From positions 1 to 8,015 of the forward strand of contig JALSHK010000488.1 in the NCBI GenBank assembly GCA_026982275.1: 8,015 bases of DNA, given 5' to 3'. The notes under the pieces were generated by a model. It had not been told where the DNA came from. It ran no database searches and saw only the letters and a program-made list of their open reading frames with translations. Made by a program: the position numbers and the translations under genes. The DNA comes from Paracoccaceae bacterium. Its GTDB lineage: Bacteria; Pseudomonadota; Alphaproteobacteria; Rhodobacterales; Rhodobacteraceae. Positions within the stretch are counted from its first letter, which is position 1. The number at the start of each line of letters is the position of its first letter. Of the stretch, positions 1-6,938 are shown piece by piece.

Positions 1-1
1 C

Positions 2-961
2 CAGCCCGAGATCGGTGCCGATGCCGCTATCAGCCCAAGTGCCGAGACAGCCCCGGTGCAAACCCCGATCGACCAGACCGAACCCCCCGATGCCGCGGAT
101 GCTTCCCCTGATTTGAGCGCCTTGCTCCAGCCCGATCAGCCTGATGTAGTGGTCGAGGCCCCCTTTGTGCAAGAGGCCGATCCCCATGCCGAGGCCGCCC
201 CCGATATTGCCCGCCCCGCCTTGGCGGGAAACGAATTGAACGCCCCCACTTCCATGAGCCGCCCGCCGCCGCCCCGTAATGCGCCGCGCATCGATACTAC
301 CGCTGCGGCCAAGCCTCCCGAAGCGGCGCAGGACAACACCGAGGCCCGCCCCGAGGTGACAGCGGATTCCGGCGAGGTGGTGGATGCGCCGGTGCAGGAG
401 GCCAGCGCGCCGGCCGAAGCCAGCACCGAAATCACCCCCGAGGGCCAGCGCGATGTGGAAATCTCGGCCTATGCGCCACAGGTGGCGACCCGCCCGCCTT
501 CGCGGCCCCGCCGCCTGAGCGCCCCGGAGCCGGAGCCGGCCCCGGATCCCGCTGCCGAGGCGCTGGCCGAAGCGGTGAACGCATCTGTCCGGGAGGCGCA
601 GGCCGCCACCCAGACCACCCCGCCGGTAGTGGCTGAGCTGACAGGCCCCGAAAAGGGTGTGATCGGCGATGTGGTAAGCAGCAAATGGAACAAAAGCAAT
701 CTGACGGGGCAGGAGAATTTCGAGCAATATGTGGTGCGGATCGAGGTGCTGGTGAGCGCGGACGGACAGGTGGAGAGCGTGTCTCCGCTGGAGCCGGCCA
801 ACCCCCGGGATATTTTCGAGATCGCTTATCGCGCCGCGCGCTCGGCGGTTTTGCAGGCCGCGAGGGCTGGCGGAATTCCGCTCCCTGCGGGCAAATTTCC
901 CAACGGGGTGCGGCTGCTCTTGCGTTTTGACCCCGCTTCGGGCGAAATAGGGTTTAATTGA
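2..961 (+). CDS. tolA: TolA, Tol-Pal inner-membrane-anchored linker protein (5' end missing)
   Basis: TolA links the inner-membrane TolQR motor to TolB and Pal across the periplasm. The reading frame is open to the left edge, so the visible 319 residues are the C-terminal part; the transmembrane anchor lies outside. A GTG at 56 is in frame, but the frame continues upstream with the same composition, so it is not the true start. About the first 200 visible residues are low-complexity and rich in Pro, Ala, Glu and Asp, as in the extended TolA domain II. From about position 640 a compact TonB/TolA-like C-terminal domain follows, with VSSKWNKSNLTG, then YVVRIEVLVSADGQV, an ARSAVLQAARAG helix and a final RLLLRFDPASG strand. 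Identity rests on this domain plus the following tolB-pal-cpoB. The visible part has no cysteine, unlike E. coli TolA domain III. The stop is shared with the tolB ribosome binding site. Confidence 0.88.
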   Translation, partial: QPEIGADAAISPSAETAPVQTPIDQTEPPDAADASPDLSALLQPDQPDVVVEAPFVQEADPHAEAAPDIARPALAGNELNAPTSMSRPPPPRNAPRIDTTAAAKPPEAAQDNTEARPEVTADSGEVVDAPVQEASAPAEASTEITPEGQRDVEISAYAPQVATRPPSRPRRLSAPEPEPAPDPAAEALAEAVNASVREAQAATQTTPPVVAELTGPEKGVIGDVVSSKWNKSNLTGQENFEQYVVRIEVLVSADGQVESVSPLEPANPRDIFEIAYRAARSAVLQAARAGGIPLPAGKFPNGVRLLLRFDPASGEIGFN

Positions 962-964
962 GGG
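960..964 (+). promoter_or_regulatory. Shine-Dalgarno of tolB
   Basis: GAGGG lies 8 bases before ATG 973 and overlaps the tolA stop codon TGA (959-961). This favours ATG 973 over the in-frame TTG at 958, which would add five residues before the signal peptide and has no site of its own. Translation of tolA and tolB is probably coupled here. Confidence 0.7.
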
Positions 965-972
965 ATTTTGAA

Positions 973-2298
973 ATGAACCATTTGAAATATTTGCTGGTTA
1001 CTTTGCTGCTGGGCATGGTTGGCTTGGCGCAGGCGCAAGATCGCCCTACAGTCGAGATCGACATCAATGGCGGTGTAATAGAGCCAGTGCCGATTGCGGT
1101 GCCCGGCTTTATTGCCGAAACCACAGGCGCGCGGCGACTGGCCGGAGATATTGCCTCGGTGATCATGTCGGATCTTGCAGGCACCGGATTATTTCGTGAA
1201 ATCCCCGGCACGGCCTTTATCGGCACGGTGGCCAATTTCAACGCCCAGCCGGTATTTTCGGATTGGAGCGTGGTGAATGCCCAATTGCTGGTCACCGGTG
1301 CGGTCAGCACGGGCAGCGGCGGTCGTCTGGTGGTGAAATTCCGGCTGTTCGATGTTTTTGCGCAAGCGCCGATTGGCGACGGGGTGCAATTTACCGGCAA
1401 TCAGGAAAACTGGCGGCGCATGGCGCATAAGGTAGCAGATACCGTCTATAGCCGGATTACCGGCGAAAGCGGATATTTTGATAGCCGAGTGGTATTTGTG
1501 TCTGAAACCGGCCCGAAGAACGACCGCAAAAAGCGCTTGGCCCTGATGGATTATGATGGCGCGAACCTGCGATATCTGACCGACGATTCAGCCATCGTGC
1601 TGGCGCCGCGTTTTGCGCCCAATGCACGCGATATTATCTATACCAGCTATGAAAGCGGCTTGCCGCAGGTGTTTTTGCTGAATCTGGAAACGGGGCGGCG
1701 CTCGCAATTGCTGGAAAATACCGCCAATATGGCCACGGCGCCCCGCTTCTCGCCCGATGGCACCAAGGTGGTGATGTCGATCATCGAGGGTAGCAGCACC
1801 GATATCTATCAGGTGGATATGAATACCCGCAATCGCACCCGCCTGACCAACAGCACCGGCATCGATACCACGCCAAGCTTTTCGCCCGATGGCAGCCAGA
1901 TCGTGTTTGCCTCGGATCGTGGCGGCTCGCAACAGCTCTATATCATGCCTGCGGGGGGCGGCGAGGCTCGACGGATCAGCTCCGGTGGCGGCTCTTATGG
2001 CACGCCGGTCTGGTCACCGCGCGGGGATATGATCGCTTTTACCAAGATTAAAAGCGGCCGGTTTCATATCGGGGTGATGCGGATAGATGGTTCGCGCGAA
2101 AATCTGCTTACGGCGTCTTTTATTGACGAAGCCCCGACATGGTCGCCCAATGGGCGGGTGCTGATGTTTTTCCGGGAAACCCCGGGTGCGAATGGTGCGC
2201 CGCAGGTTTACTCGGTAGATTTAACCGGTCGTAATTTACGGCGTGTCGATACGCCAAGCTTTGCCTCTGATCCGGATTGGTCCGGGGTATTGCGCTAG
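973..2298 (+). CDS. tolB: TolB, periplasmic beta-propeller of the Tol-Pal system
   Basis: TolB is a soluble periplasmic protein that binds Pal through its beta-propeller and TolA through its N-terminus, so cycling Pal between bound and free states. The predicted 441-residue protein has the usual TolB length. Residues 1-22 form a signal peptide (MNHLK, hydrophobic core LLVTLLLGMVGLA, AQA then Q at the cleavage site). Residues about 23-165 are the TolB N-terminal domain (PVPIAVPGF, GLFREI). The propeller shows repeated TolB/PD40 blades: APRFAPNARDIIY at 211, APRFSPDGTKVVM at 257, TPSFSPDGSQIVF at 300, TPVWSPRGDMIAF at 344, APTWSPNGRVLMF at 387, and a closing DPDWSG near 433. The ATG was chosen because it opens directly into the signal peptide and has a well-placed ribosome binding site. 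It lies 11 bp after tolA and 35 bp before pal. Confidence 0.97.
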   Translation: MNHLKYLLVTLLLGMVGLAQAQDRPTVEIDINGGVIEPVPIAVPGFIAETTGARRLAGDIASVIMSDLAGTGLFREIPGTAFIGTVANFNAQPVFSDWSVVNAQLLVTGAVSTGSGGRLVVKFRLFDVFAQAPIGDGVQFTGNQENWRRMAHKVADTVYSRITGESGYFDSRVVFVSETGPKNDRKKRLALMDYDGANLRYLTDDSAIVLAPRFAPNARDIIYTSYESGLPQVFLLNLETGRRSQLLENTANMATAPRFSPDGTKVVMSIIEGSSTDIYQVDMNTRNRTRLTNSTGIDTTPSFSPDGSQIVFASDRGGSQQLYIMPAGGGEARRISSGGGSYGTPVWSPRGDMIAFTKIKSGRFHIGVMRIDGSRENLLTASFIDEAPTWSPNGRVLMFFRETPGANGAPQVYSVDLTGRNLRRVDTPSFASDPDWSGVLR

Positions 2299-2321
2299 GC
2301 CCTTTTGGGGTGCAACGAGAA

Positions 2322-2326
2322 AAGGA
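2322..2326 (+). promoter_or_regulatory. Shine-Dalgarno of pal
   Basis: AAGGA with 7 bases to ATG 2334. It selects this ATG over the in-frame TTG at 2277, which lies inside tolB and would put 19 charged residues in front of the lipoprotein signal. Confidence 0.7.
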
Positions 2327-2333
2327 TATTAAA

Positions 2334-2831
2334 ATGGGACTGACAAAAGCAGGATTTATGCTGATGACGCTGATGGCGCTCGGCGCGTGCGAAGGCAGCA
2401 ATATTTTTGGCGGTGGCGGCAATAATCCGGGTCAGGCTCCTGGCGGGGTGATCGAGCAAAGCTCGCTGGAATATTTTGCTACCGAAATCGGAGATCGGGT
2501 GCTATTCGCGGTGAACCAGTCCACCTTGAGCGATGAAGCCAAGCAAACGCTGGATGCGCAGGTGGCGTGGCTGAACCAATATCCGGATCGTTCGATTATG
2601 ATCGAAGGGCATGCCGATGAGCAAGGCACGCGGGAATATAACATTCTGCTGGGGGCGCAAAGGGCAGCTTCGGTGCAGAATTATATGATCGCGGCCGGGC
2701 TGGCACCGGCGCGGATATCGACCAGATCTTACGGCAAGGAAAGGCCGCTTGAACTGTGTTCGAGCGAAGTTTGCTGGTCCAAAAACCGCCGTGCGGTGAC
2801 GGTGGTTGCCGGTGGAATGGGCAACGTATAG
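2334..2831 (+). CDS. pal: Pal, peptidoglycan-associated outer-membrane lipoprotein
   Basis: Pal anchors the outer membrane to peptidoglycan and is the target of TolB. The 165-residue product starts with a lipoprotein signal: MGLTKAG, a hydrophobic stretch, and lipobox L16-G17-A18-C19. Cys19 is the predicted lipidation site, and Glu at +2 is compatible with export to the outer membrane. A Gly/Asn/Pro-rich linker (about 20-40) leads to an OmpA-like domain (about 45-158). This contains EGHADEQGTREYNILLGAQRA, where D95 and R110 have the 15-residue spacing of the two residues known to bind diaminopimelate in OmpA-type domains. The domain ends with SKNRRAV. Two cysteines, C142 and C147, lie in a loop and could form a disulfide in the periplasm. 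The start was chosen from the lipobox and the ribosome binding site. The gene follows tolB by 35 bp, and a hairpin separates it from cpoB. Confidence 0.97.
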   Translation: MGLTKAGFMLMTLMALGACEGSNIFGGGGNNPGQAPGGVIEQSSLEYFATEIGDRVLFAVNQSTLSDEAKQTLDAQVAWLNQYPDRSIMIEGHADEQGTREYNILLGAQRAASVQNYMIAAGLAPARISTRSYGKERPLELCSSEVCWSKNRRAVTVVAGGMGNV

Positions 2832-2837
2832 TTTGGC

Positions 2838-2859
2838 ATTGCGGGTTTGCGCCCGCAAT
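2838..2859 (+). other. Intercistronic hairpin between pal and cpoB
   Basis: ATTGCGGG (2838-2845) and CCCGCAAT (2852-2859) form a perfect 8-bp inverted repeat with a 6-base loop, starting 6 bases after the pal stop. Only three T residues follow, so it is not a convincing Rho-independent terminator. The cpoB Shine-Dalgarno begins 2 bases after the stem. A role as a 3' stabiliser of tol-pal mRNA or in setting the pal to cpoB ratio is inference. Confidence 0.6.
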
Positions 2860-2861
2860 TT

Positions 2862-2872
2862 AAGGAGTGGAG
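2862..2872 (+). promoter_or_regulatory. Tandem Shine-Dalgarno of cpoB
   Basis: AAGGAG (2862-2867) and GGAG (2869-2872) lie 11 and 6 bases before ATG 2879. The in-frame GTG at 2867 overlaps the first site and therefore cannot use it, which supports ATG 2879. Confidence 0.6.
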
Positions 2873-2878
2873 TGTCGG

Positions 2879-3661
2879 ATGTTGAAGCGATTTTTCGGGG
2901 TGTTTCTGGTGGCGGCTCTGGCTGGTCCGGCCGGGGCGCAGGAGCTGACTCTTCGTGATATTCAGGGCGATCTGGCGATCCTCAGCCAGCAGCTTGAAAC
3001 CCTGCGCGGCGAATTGAGCGCCACGGGCAACACCGATCTCACCGTGCGAGATGCTGCCAGCGCGCAAGTGCGGATAGACGAAATTTCCGCTGATCTGCAA
3101 GCCGCTCTCGGGCGCGTGCAGGCGCTGGAGATCAAGATCGGGCAAATCATCGATGATGGCACGCGGCGCATTGGCGATATCGAATTCCGGATTTCCGAGC
3201 TGGAAGGCGGCGACCCGACCCTGCTTGGCACCCCCGCGCCGCTGGGTGGGGCCGATCCTGCATCCGATGTCATCTCTGCCGAGCGCAAGGCCTTTAACGC
3301 CGCCAAAAAGGCGCTGGAAGCGGGTGACGGGGCTGCGGCCTCCACGCTTTTGCAGGATTTTCTAGTCACCTTCCCCGATGGGCCGCTCACGGCTGAAGCG
3401 CGCTATCTGCAAGGGGAGGCTCTGGCACTGGAAGGTGATTATCAAAACGCGGCGCGCTCCTATCTGAGCGGATTCAGCGGTGCGCCGGATGGCAAGTTTG
3501 CCCCGCTCTCGCTCTATGGCCTGTCTTTGAGCCTGTTCCAGATCGGGCAAGCCGAACAGGCCTGCCTGACGCTGGCCGAAATCCAGATACGCTATGTTGA
3601 TATAGATGACGGGCTGTCAAGGGATATAGTAGAGCAGCGCGAGGCCATGGCCTGCCCTTGA
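2879..3661 (+). CDS. cpoB: CpoB (YbgF), periplasmic coiled-coil/TPR protein of the Tol-Pal system
   Basis: CpoB is a periplasmic protein that in E. coli binds TolA and coordinates peptidoglycan synthesis by PBP1B with outer-membrane constriction. The 260-residue product matches the family's usual length. Residues 1-20 are a signal peptide (MLKRFFGVFLVAALAG, cleavage after AGA). Residues about 24-108 are Leu/Ile/Glu/Arg-rich with heptad character (DIQGDLAILSQQLETLRGEL and onward), as expected of the trimerising coiled coil. A Gly/Pro/Ala linker (about 110-130) leads to a tetratricopeptide domain from about 134 to 257, including ERKAFNAAKKALEAGD, AEARYLQGEALALEGDYQNAARSYL and a final helix pair. 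Two cysteines (C229 and C259) fall in the TPR domain and could pair. It sits in its family's standard place after pal. Its stop TGA overlaps the tilS start by two bases. The assignment is firm; the E. coli function is transferred by homology. Confidence 0.94.
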   Translation: MLKRFFGVFLVAALAGPAGAQELTLRDIQGDLAILSQQLETLRGELSATGNTDLTVRDAASAQVRIDEISADLQAALGRVQALEIKIGQIIDDGTRRIGDIEFRISELEGGDPTLLGTPAPLGGADPASDVISAERKAFNAAKKALEAGDGAAASTLLQDFLVTFPDGPLTAEARYLQGEALALEGDYQNAARSYLSGFSGAPDGKFAPLSLYGLSLSLFQIGQAEQACLTLAEIQIRYVDIDDGLSRDIVEQREAMACP

Positions 3662-4863
3662 TCAAGCTCGGGCCATTGCCCGAGGGGCCGTTGGGTGTTG
3701 CCGTGTCTGGCGGCGGAGATTCCGTGGCGCTGCTTGTCTTGCTGCATCGAGCGGGGTTCAGGCTGCTAGCCGCAACGGTGGATCACGGATTGAGGCCGGA
3801 ATCAGAGGCAGAAGCGCAGGGCGTGGCGGTGCTGTGCGAGCGCCTCGGTATCCCGCATCAGGTATTGCGCTGGCAAAAGCCAAGCCAAAGCGGGAATTTG
3901 CAAATGGCGGCGCGTGAAGCGCGGATCAGCCTGCTTTCCGGCTGGGCAAAGGCGCACGGGCTGGGGCATATCGCGCTTGGCCACACGCTGGATGATCAGG
4001 GCGAAACGGTGCTGATGCGGCTGGCGCGCGGCTCGGGGGTGGACGGGCTGGCGGGCATGGCAGTAAAGCGCTGCAAGGGCGGGCTATGCTGGCATCGCCC
4101 CTTGCTGGAGGTGGGGCGGGAAGCGCTTCGCGATTTTCTTCGCGAAGAAGGCGTAGTCTGGGTCGAGGATCCGAGCAACGAGGATATGGGCTATCATCGC
4201 GTGAAGGCGCGCCGCGCGCTGGGCATTCTGGAATCACTGGGGCTGGACGCGGCGCGATTGGCGCAAACGGCAAAGCATATGCGCCGCGCTCGCGAGGCGC
4301 TTGAAGATATGACAATCAGGCTCGCCCGGGAATGCGTCTCGATTACTGTGGCCGGCGAGCTGCGCCTGGGCGATTTGTCATCTGCTTCGCGCGAGGTGCA
4401 GTTGCGCTTGCTGGCCGGCGCGTTGCAATGGGTGTCTTCTGCGCCTTACCGGCCGCGGTTTGCTGCGCTTGAAGCCTTGCTGGATTTCGGCCTGAGCGGG
4501 AAGAAAACCGGCCGCACCCTGCATGGCTGTGCTCTCCGCTTCACTGACCACGGCATTGTGATCAATCGCGAGCCGGCCGCCACCCCCGCTTGCGGTCCGG
4601 TAGTTTCCCTTTGGGATGGACGCTGGGAAATTTCTGAAATGCCGGAGAAAACCGCGCAAATCAGGGCTTTGGGCGAAGACGGGCTATCTTGCATACCGGA
4701 CTGGCGCGAATCAGGGCATAGCCGCGCCGCATTGCTGCCCAGCCCTTCGTTTTGGCAGGGTAGCAAGCTGATAGCGGCACCTTTGGCCGGATTCGGGGAT
4801 TTTGGCGGGGTAAAACTTGCGCTGGATCAAAAAGGCTTTTATGAGGCATTGATGACGCATTGA
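3658..4863 (+). CDS. tilS: TilS, tRNA(Ile)-lysidine synthetase
   Basis: TilS uses ATP to attach lysine to C34 of the CAU-anticodon tRNA-Ile, changing both its codon reading (AUG to AUA) and its aminoacylation. It is normally essential. The 401-residue product carries the N-type ATP-pyrophosphatase loop SGGGDS at residues 17-22. The family block VDHGLRPES follows at 41-49, then GHTLDDQGETVLMRLARG at 108-125 and EDPSNED at 170-176 with the downstream basic HRVKARR. The C-terminal half is less conserved and slightly shorter than in E. coli TilS. The start is taken as TTG 3658: the frame is open upstream only to 3610 and holds no other ATG, GTG or TTG there, and the next in-frame starts are too close to the ATP loop. 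The TTGA overlap with the cpoB stop implies translational coupling, as no strong Shine-Dalgarno is seen. Confidence 0.95.
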   Translation: MIKLGPLPEGPLGVAVSGGGDSVALLVLLHRAGFRLLAATVDHGLRPESEAEAQGVAVLCERLGIPHQVLRWQKPSQSGNLQMAAREARISLLSGWAKAHGLGHIALGHTLDDQGETVLMRLARGSGVDGLAGMAVKRCKGGLCWHRPLLEVGREALRDFLREEGVVWVEDPSNEDMGYHRVKARRALGILESLGLDAARLAQTAKHMRRAREALEDMTIRLARECVSITVAGELRLGDLSSASREVQLRLLAGALQWVSSAPYRPRFAALEALLDFGLSGKKTGRTLHGCALRFTDHGIVINREPAATPACGPVVSLWDGRWEISEMPEKTAQIRALGEDGLSCIPDWRESGHSRAALLPSPSFWQGSKLIAAPLAGFGDFGGVKLALDQKGFYEALMTH

Positions 4864-4887
4864 ATGTGTGGCGAAAGCCCCTATCTA
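4860..4887 (+). promoter_or_regulatory. Candidate heat-shock (sigma-32-like) promoter of ftsH
   Basis: TTGAA (4860-4864), which overlaps the tilS stop codon, and CCCCTATCTA (4878-4887) are separated by 13 bases. Sigma-32 promoters have CTTGAA and CCCCATNT with about 13-15 bases between, so this is close but imperfect: A replaces the first C, and one base is inserted or changed in the -10. Transcription would begin near 4893-4895, about 37 bases before the ftsH start. In E. coli ftsH is a heat-shock gene; use of the site here is inference. Confidence 0.4.
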
Positions 4888-4917
4888 TTAGCGCAAAGAC
4901 ACTGTCTGGCACTCGAC

Positions 4918-4923
4918 AAGGAG
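4918..4923 (+). promoter_or_regulatory. Shine-Dalgarno of ftsH
   Basis: AAGGAG with 7 bases to TTG 4931. This strong, ideally spaced site decides for the TTG start, since no ATG or GTG lies nearby in frame and the residues that follow are the expected FtsH N-terminus. Confidence 0.85.
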
Positions 4924-4930
4924 AATTGAC

Positions 4931-6859
4931 TTGGGCAATTCAAAAAATCTCGCTTTTTGGCTGGTCCTTCTGGTCCTGATGATTGCGCTATATAATATTT
5001 TCAATTCGGGCACATCGCCTTCCGGCGGGCAGGCTGTCCATTATTCCGAATTCCTCAATCAGGTCGAGGATGGCAAGGTTAATTCGGTGAATATCGACGG
5101 AGAGAAAATCACCTTCCAGACCACGGCCGGCACATTCACCACCATTCAGCCAACCGGCACCAACGATATTTTGCTGCCCATGTTGCAGGAAGGTCAGGTT
5201 GATTTCCGTGTGGAGGCACAGGAGCAATCCACGCTCTCGGCGATTATAATAAGCTTTTTACCATTTATTTTACTGATCGGTGTCTGGATTTTCTTTATGA
5301 ACCGTATGCAGGGCGGGGGCAAAGGCGGGGCCATGAGCTTTGGCAAATCCCGCGCCAAAATGCTTACAGAGCGCGCCGGCAAGGTTACATTTGGTGATGT
5401 GGCGGGCATTGACGAGGCCAAGGAGGAGCTGGAAGAGATTGTGGAATTTCTGCAAGATCCGCAAAAATTCAGCCGTCTGGGAGGGAAAATTCCGAAAGGC
5501 GCATTGCTGGTTGGCCCTCCGGGCACAGGCAAAACCCTGCTGGCGCGCGCCATTGCCGGCGAGGCCGGCGTGCCGTTTTTCGCCATCTCCGGCTCTGATT
5601 TTGTGGAAATGTTTGTGGGGGTGGGCGCTTCGCGTGTGCGAGATATGTTCGAGCAAGCCAAGAAAAACGCGCCCTGTATCGTGTTTATCGACGAAATCGA
5701 CGCCGTGGGCCGCCAGCGTGGTTCCGGCATGGGCGGGGGCAATGACGAGCGCGAGCAAACCCTGAATCAGCTTTTGGTAGAGATGGACGGCTTTGAGAGC
5801 AACGAAGGCGTGATTCTGCTAGCGGCAACCAACCGTGCGGATGTGCTGGATAAAGCCCTGTTGCGCCCGGGCCGGTTTGACCGTCAAATCCATGTGCCGC
5901 TGCCGGATATCAATGGCCGCAAGAAAATTCTGGAGATCCATTCTGGGAAAATCCCTGTGGGGCCGGATGTTGATCTGCGCATTATTGCCCGCGGCTCGCC
6001 GGGGTTTTCCGGTGCCGATCTGGCCAATCTGGTGAATGAAGCAGCGCTGACCGCGGCGCGCACCGGCAAGCGCTTTGTTACCATGGAGGATTTCGAGTTC
6101 GCCAAAGACAAGGTGATGATGGGGTCCGAGCGCCGCTCGATGGTGCTGACGGAAGAACAAAAAGAAATGACCGCCTATCACGAGAGCGGCCATGCAATTG
6201 TGGGCATCAAGCTGCCAAAATGTGATCCGGTATATAAGGCGACGATTATTCCGCGTGGCGGGGCTTTGGGCATGGTGATGAGCCTGCCCGAAATGGATCA
6301 GCTGAATTATTTCAAGGATCAGGTCGAGCAGAAAATCGCTATGGCGATGGCTGGTAAAGCGGCGGAGATATTCAAATACGGGGCCGAGCGGGTGTCCAAT
6401 GGTCCGTCGGGCGATATTCAGCAGGCTTCGGCGCTGGCGCGCGCCATGGTGCTGCGCTGGGGAATGTCCGATGCGGTCGGGAATATCGATTATCAGGCCG
6501 CACATGAAGGATATTCGGGCAATGGCGCTGGTGGCCTGTCTATTTCCGAAGGCACACAAGAGTTGATCGAAAAAGAGGTTAAACGCCTGATCGACGAGGG
6601 ATATGAGACGGCTGCCAGAATAATTCGCGAAAACGGGGAAGAGTTCGAGCGCCTGGCCCAGGGCTTGCTGGAATATGAAACCCTGACCGGGAGCGAGATC
6701 AAGCGGGTTATGCGCGGAGAGCCGCCTTTGAAATCTGATGATGACGAAGAGGATGGCAGCTCGGCCAGTGGCGGTGCTGGCTCTATATCGGCTATCCCGA
6801 AGGCTCCGAAAAAGAAGCCCAAAGGCGATGGCGGCATGGAGCCGCAGCCACACGGCTAA
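4931..6859 (+). CDS. ftsH: FtsH, membrane-bound ATP-dependent zinc metalloprotease
   Basis: FtsH is a hexameric AAA+ protease of the inner membrane that degrades misassembled membrane proteins and short-lived regulators. In E. coli these include sigma-32 and LpxC. The 642-residue product is full length. It has a first membrane segment (about 7-24), a periplasmic domain (about 30-100) and a second segment (about 103-123). The AAA+ domain has Walker A GPPGTGKT at 195-202, pore motif FVG at 228-230, Walker B IVFIDEID at 250-257 and the second region of homology ending LLRPGRFD, with likely arginine fingers R312 and R315. The protease domain has the zinc motif HESGH at 417-421 and probable third ligand D495. 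The last 40 or so residues are a disordered-looking tail, acidic (KSDDDEEDG) then basic (PKAPKKKPKGD). The TTG start is supported by its ribosome binding site. A terminator follows. Confidence 0.99.
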   Translation: MGNSKNLAFWLVLLVLMIALYNIFNSGTSPSGGQAVHYSEFLNQVEDGKVNSVNIDGEKITFQTTAGTFTTIQPTGTNDILLPMLQEGQVDFRVEAQEQSTLSAIIISFLPFILLIGVWIFFMNRMQGGGKGGAMSFGKSRAKMLTERAGKVTFGDVAGIDEAKEELEEIVEFLQDPQKFSRLGGKIPKGALLVGPPGTGKTLLARAIAGEAGVPFFAISGSDFVEMFVGVGASRVRDMFEQAKKNAPCIVFIDEIDAVGRQRGSGMGGGNDEREQTLNQLLVEMDGFESNEGVILLAATNRADVLDKALLRPGRFDRQIHVPLPDINGRKKILEIHSGKIPVGPDVDLRIIARGSPGFSGADLANLVNEAALTAARTGKRFVTMEDFEFAKDKVMMGSERRSMVLTEEQKEMTAYHESGHAIVGIKLPKCDPVYKATIIPRGGALGMVMSLPEMDQLNYFKDQVEQKIAMAMAGKAAEIFKYGAERVSNGPSGDIQQASALARAMVLRWGMSDAVGNIDYQAAHEGYSGNGAGGLSISEGTQELIEKEVKRLIDEGYETAARIIRENGEEFERLAQGLLEYETLTGSEIKRVMRGEPPLKSDDDEEDGSSASGGAGSISAIPKAPKKKPKGDGGMEPQPHG

Positions 6860-6881
6860 ATCCTGTTATAATCCATATTGG

Positions 6882-6907
6882 CCCGGGGCTTTGGCTCCGG
6901 GTTTTTT
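6882..6907 (+). terminator. Rho-independent terminator after ftsH
   Basis: CCCGGGGC (6882-6889) pairs with GCTCCGGG (6894-6901) over 8 bp with one G-T wobble and the loop TTTG. Six T residues follow at 6902-6907. It lies 22 bases after the ftsH stop and should end the ftsH transcript, making fhs a separate unit. Confidence 0.88.
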
Positions 6908-6908
6908 A

Positions 6909-6938
6909 TTGGAGGGTGTAGCGCTTCCTGACTATAAT
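6909..6938 (+). promoter_or_regulatory. Candidate distal fhs promoter (P1)
   Basis: TTGGAG (6909-6914), an 18-base spacer and a consensus -10 TATAAT (6933-6938). It begins directly after the ftsH terminator. Transcription would start near 6945, giving a leader of about 165 bases before fhs. The -35 matches only in TTG, which is common in alphaproteobacteria. Confidence 0.5.

Noticed and set aside
958..972. Longer starts for tolB (TTG 958), pal (TTG 2277) and cpoB (GTG 2867)
   Set aside because: Each would place extra, often charged, residues before a clear signal peptide or lipobox, and the downstream ATGs have well-placed ribosome binding sites.
4907..4916. GGCACTCGAC before ftsH as a heat-shock CIRCE half-site
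   Set aside because: Only a fragment of the GCACTC arm is present and no matching GAGTGC arm lies within the gap.
5819..6853. A 344-codon open frame on the minus strand
   Set aside because: It lies wholly inside ftsH, whose frame is unmistakable. The translation is rich in His, Arg and Gln with no recognisable domain, as expected of a mirror frame in G+C-rich DNA.
6867..6872. TATAAT just after ftsH
   Set aside because: It has no plausible -35 at 16-18 bases and lies immediately upstream of the terminator stem, so any transcript would stop at once.
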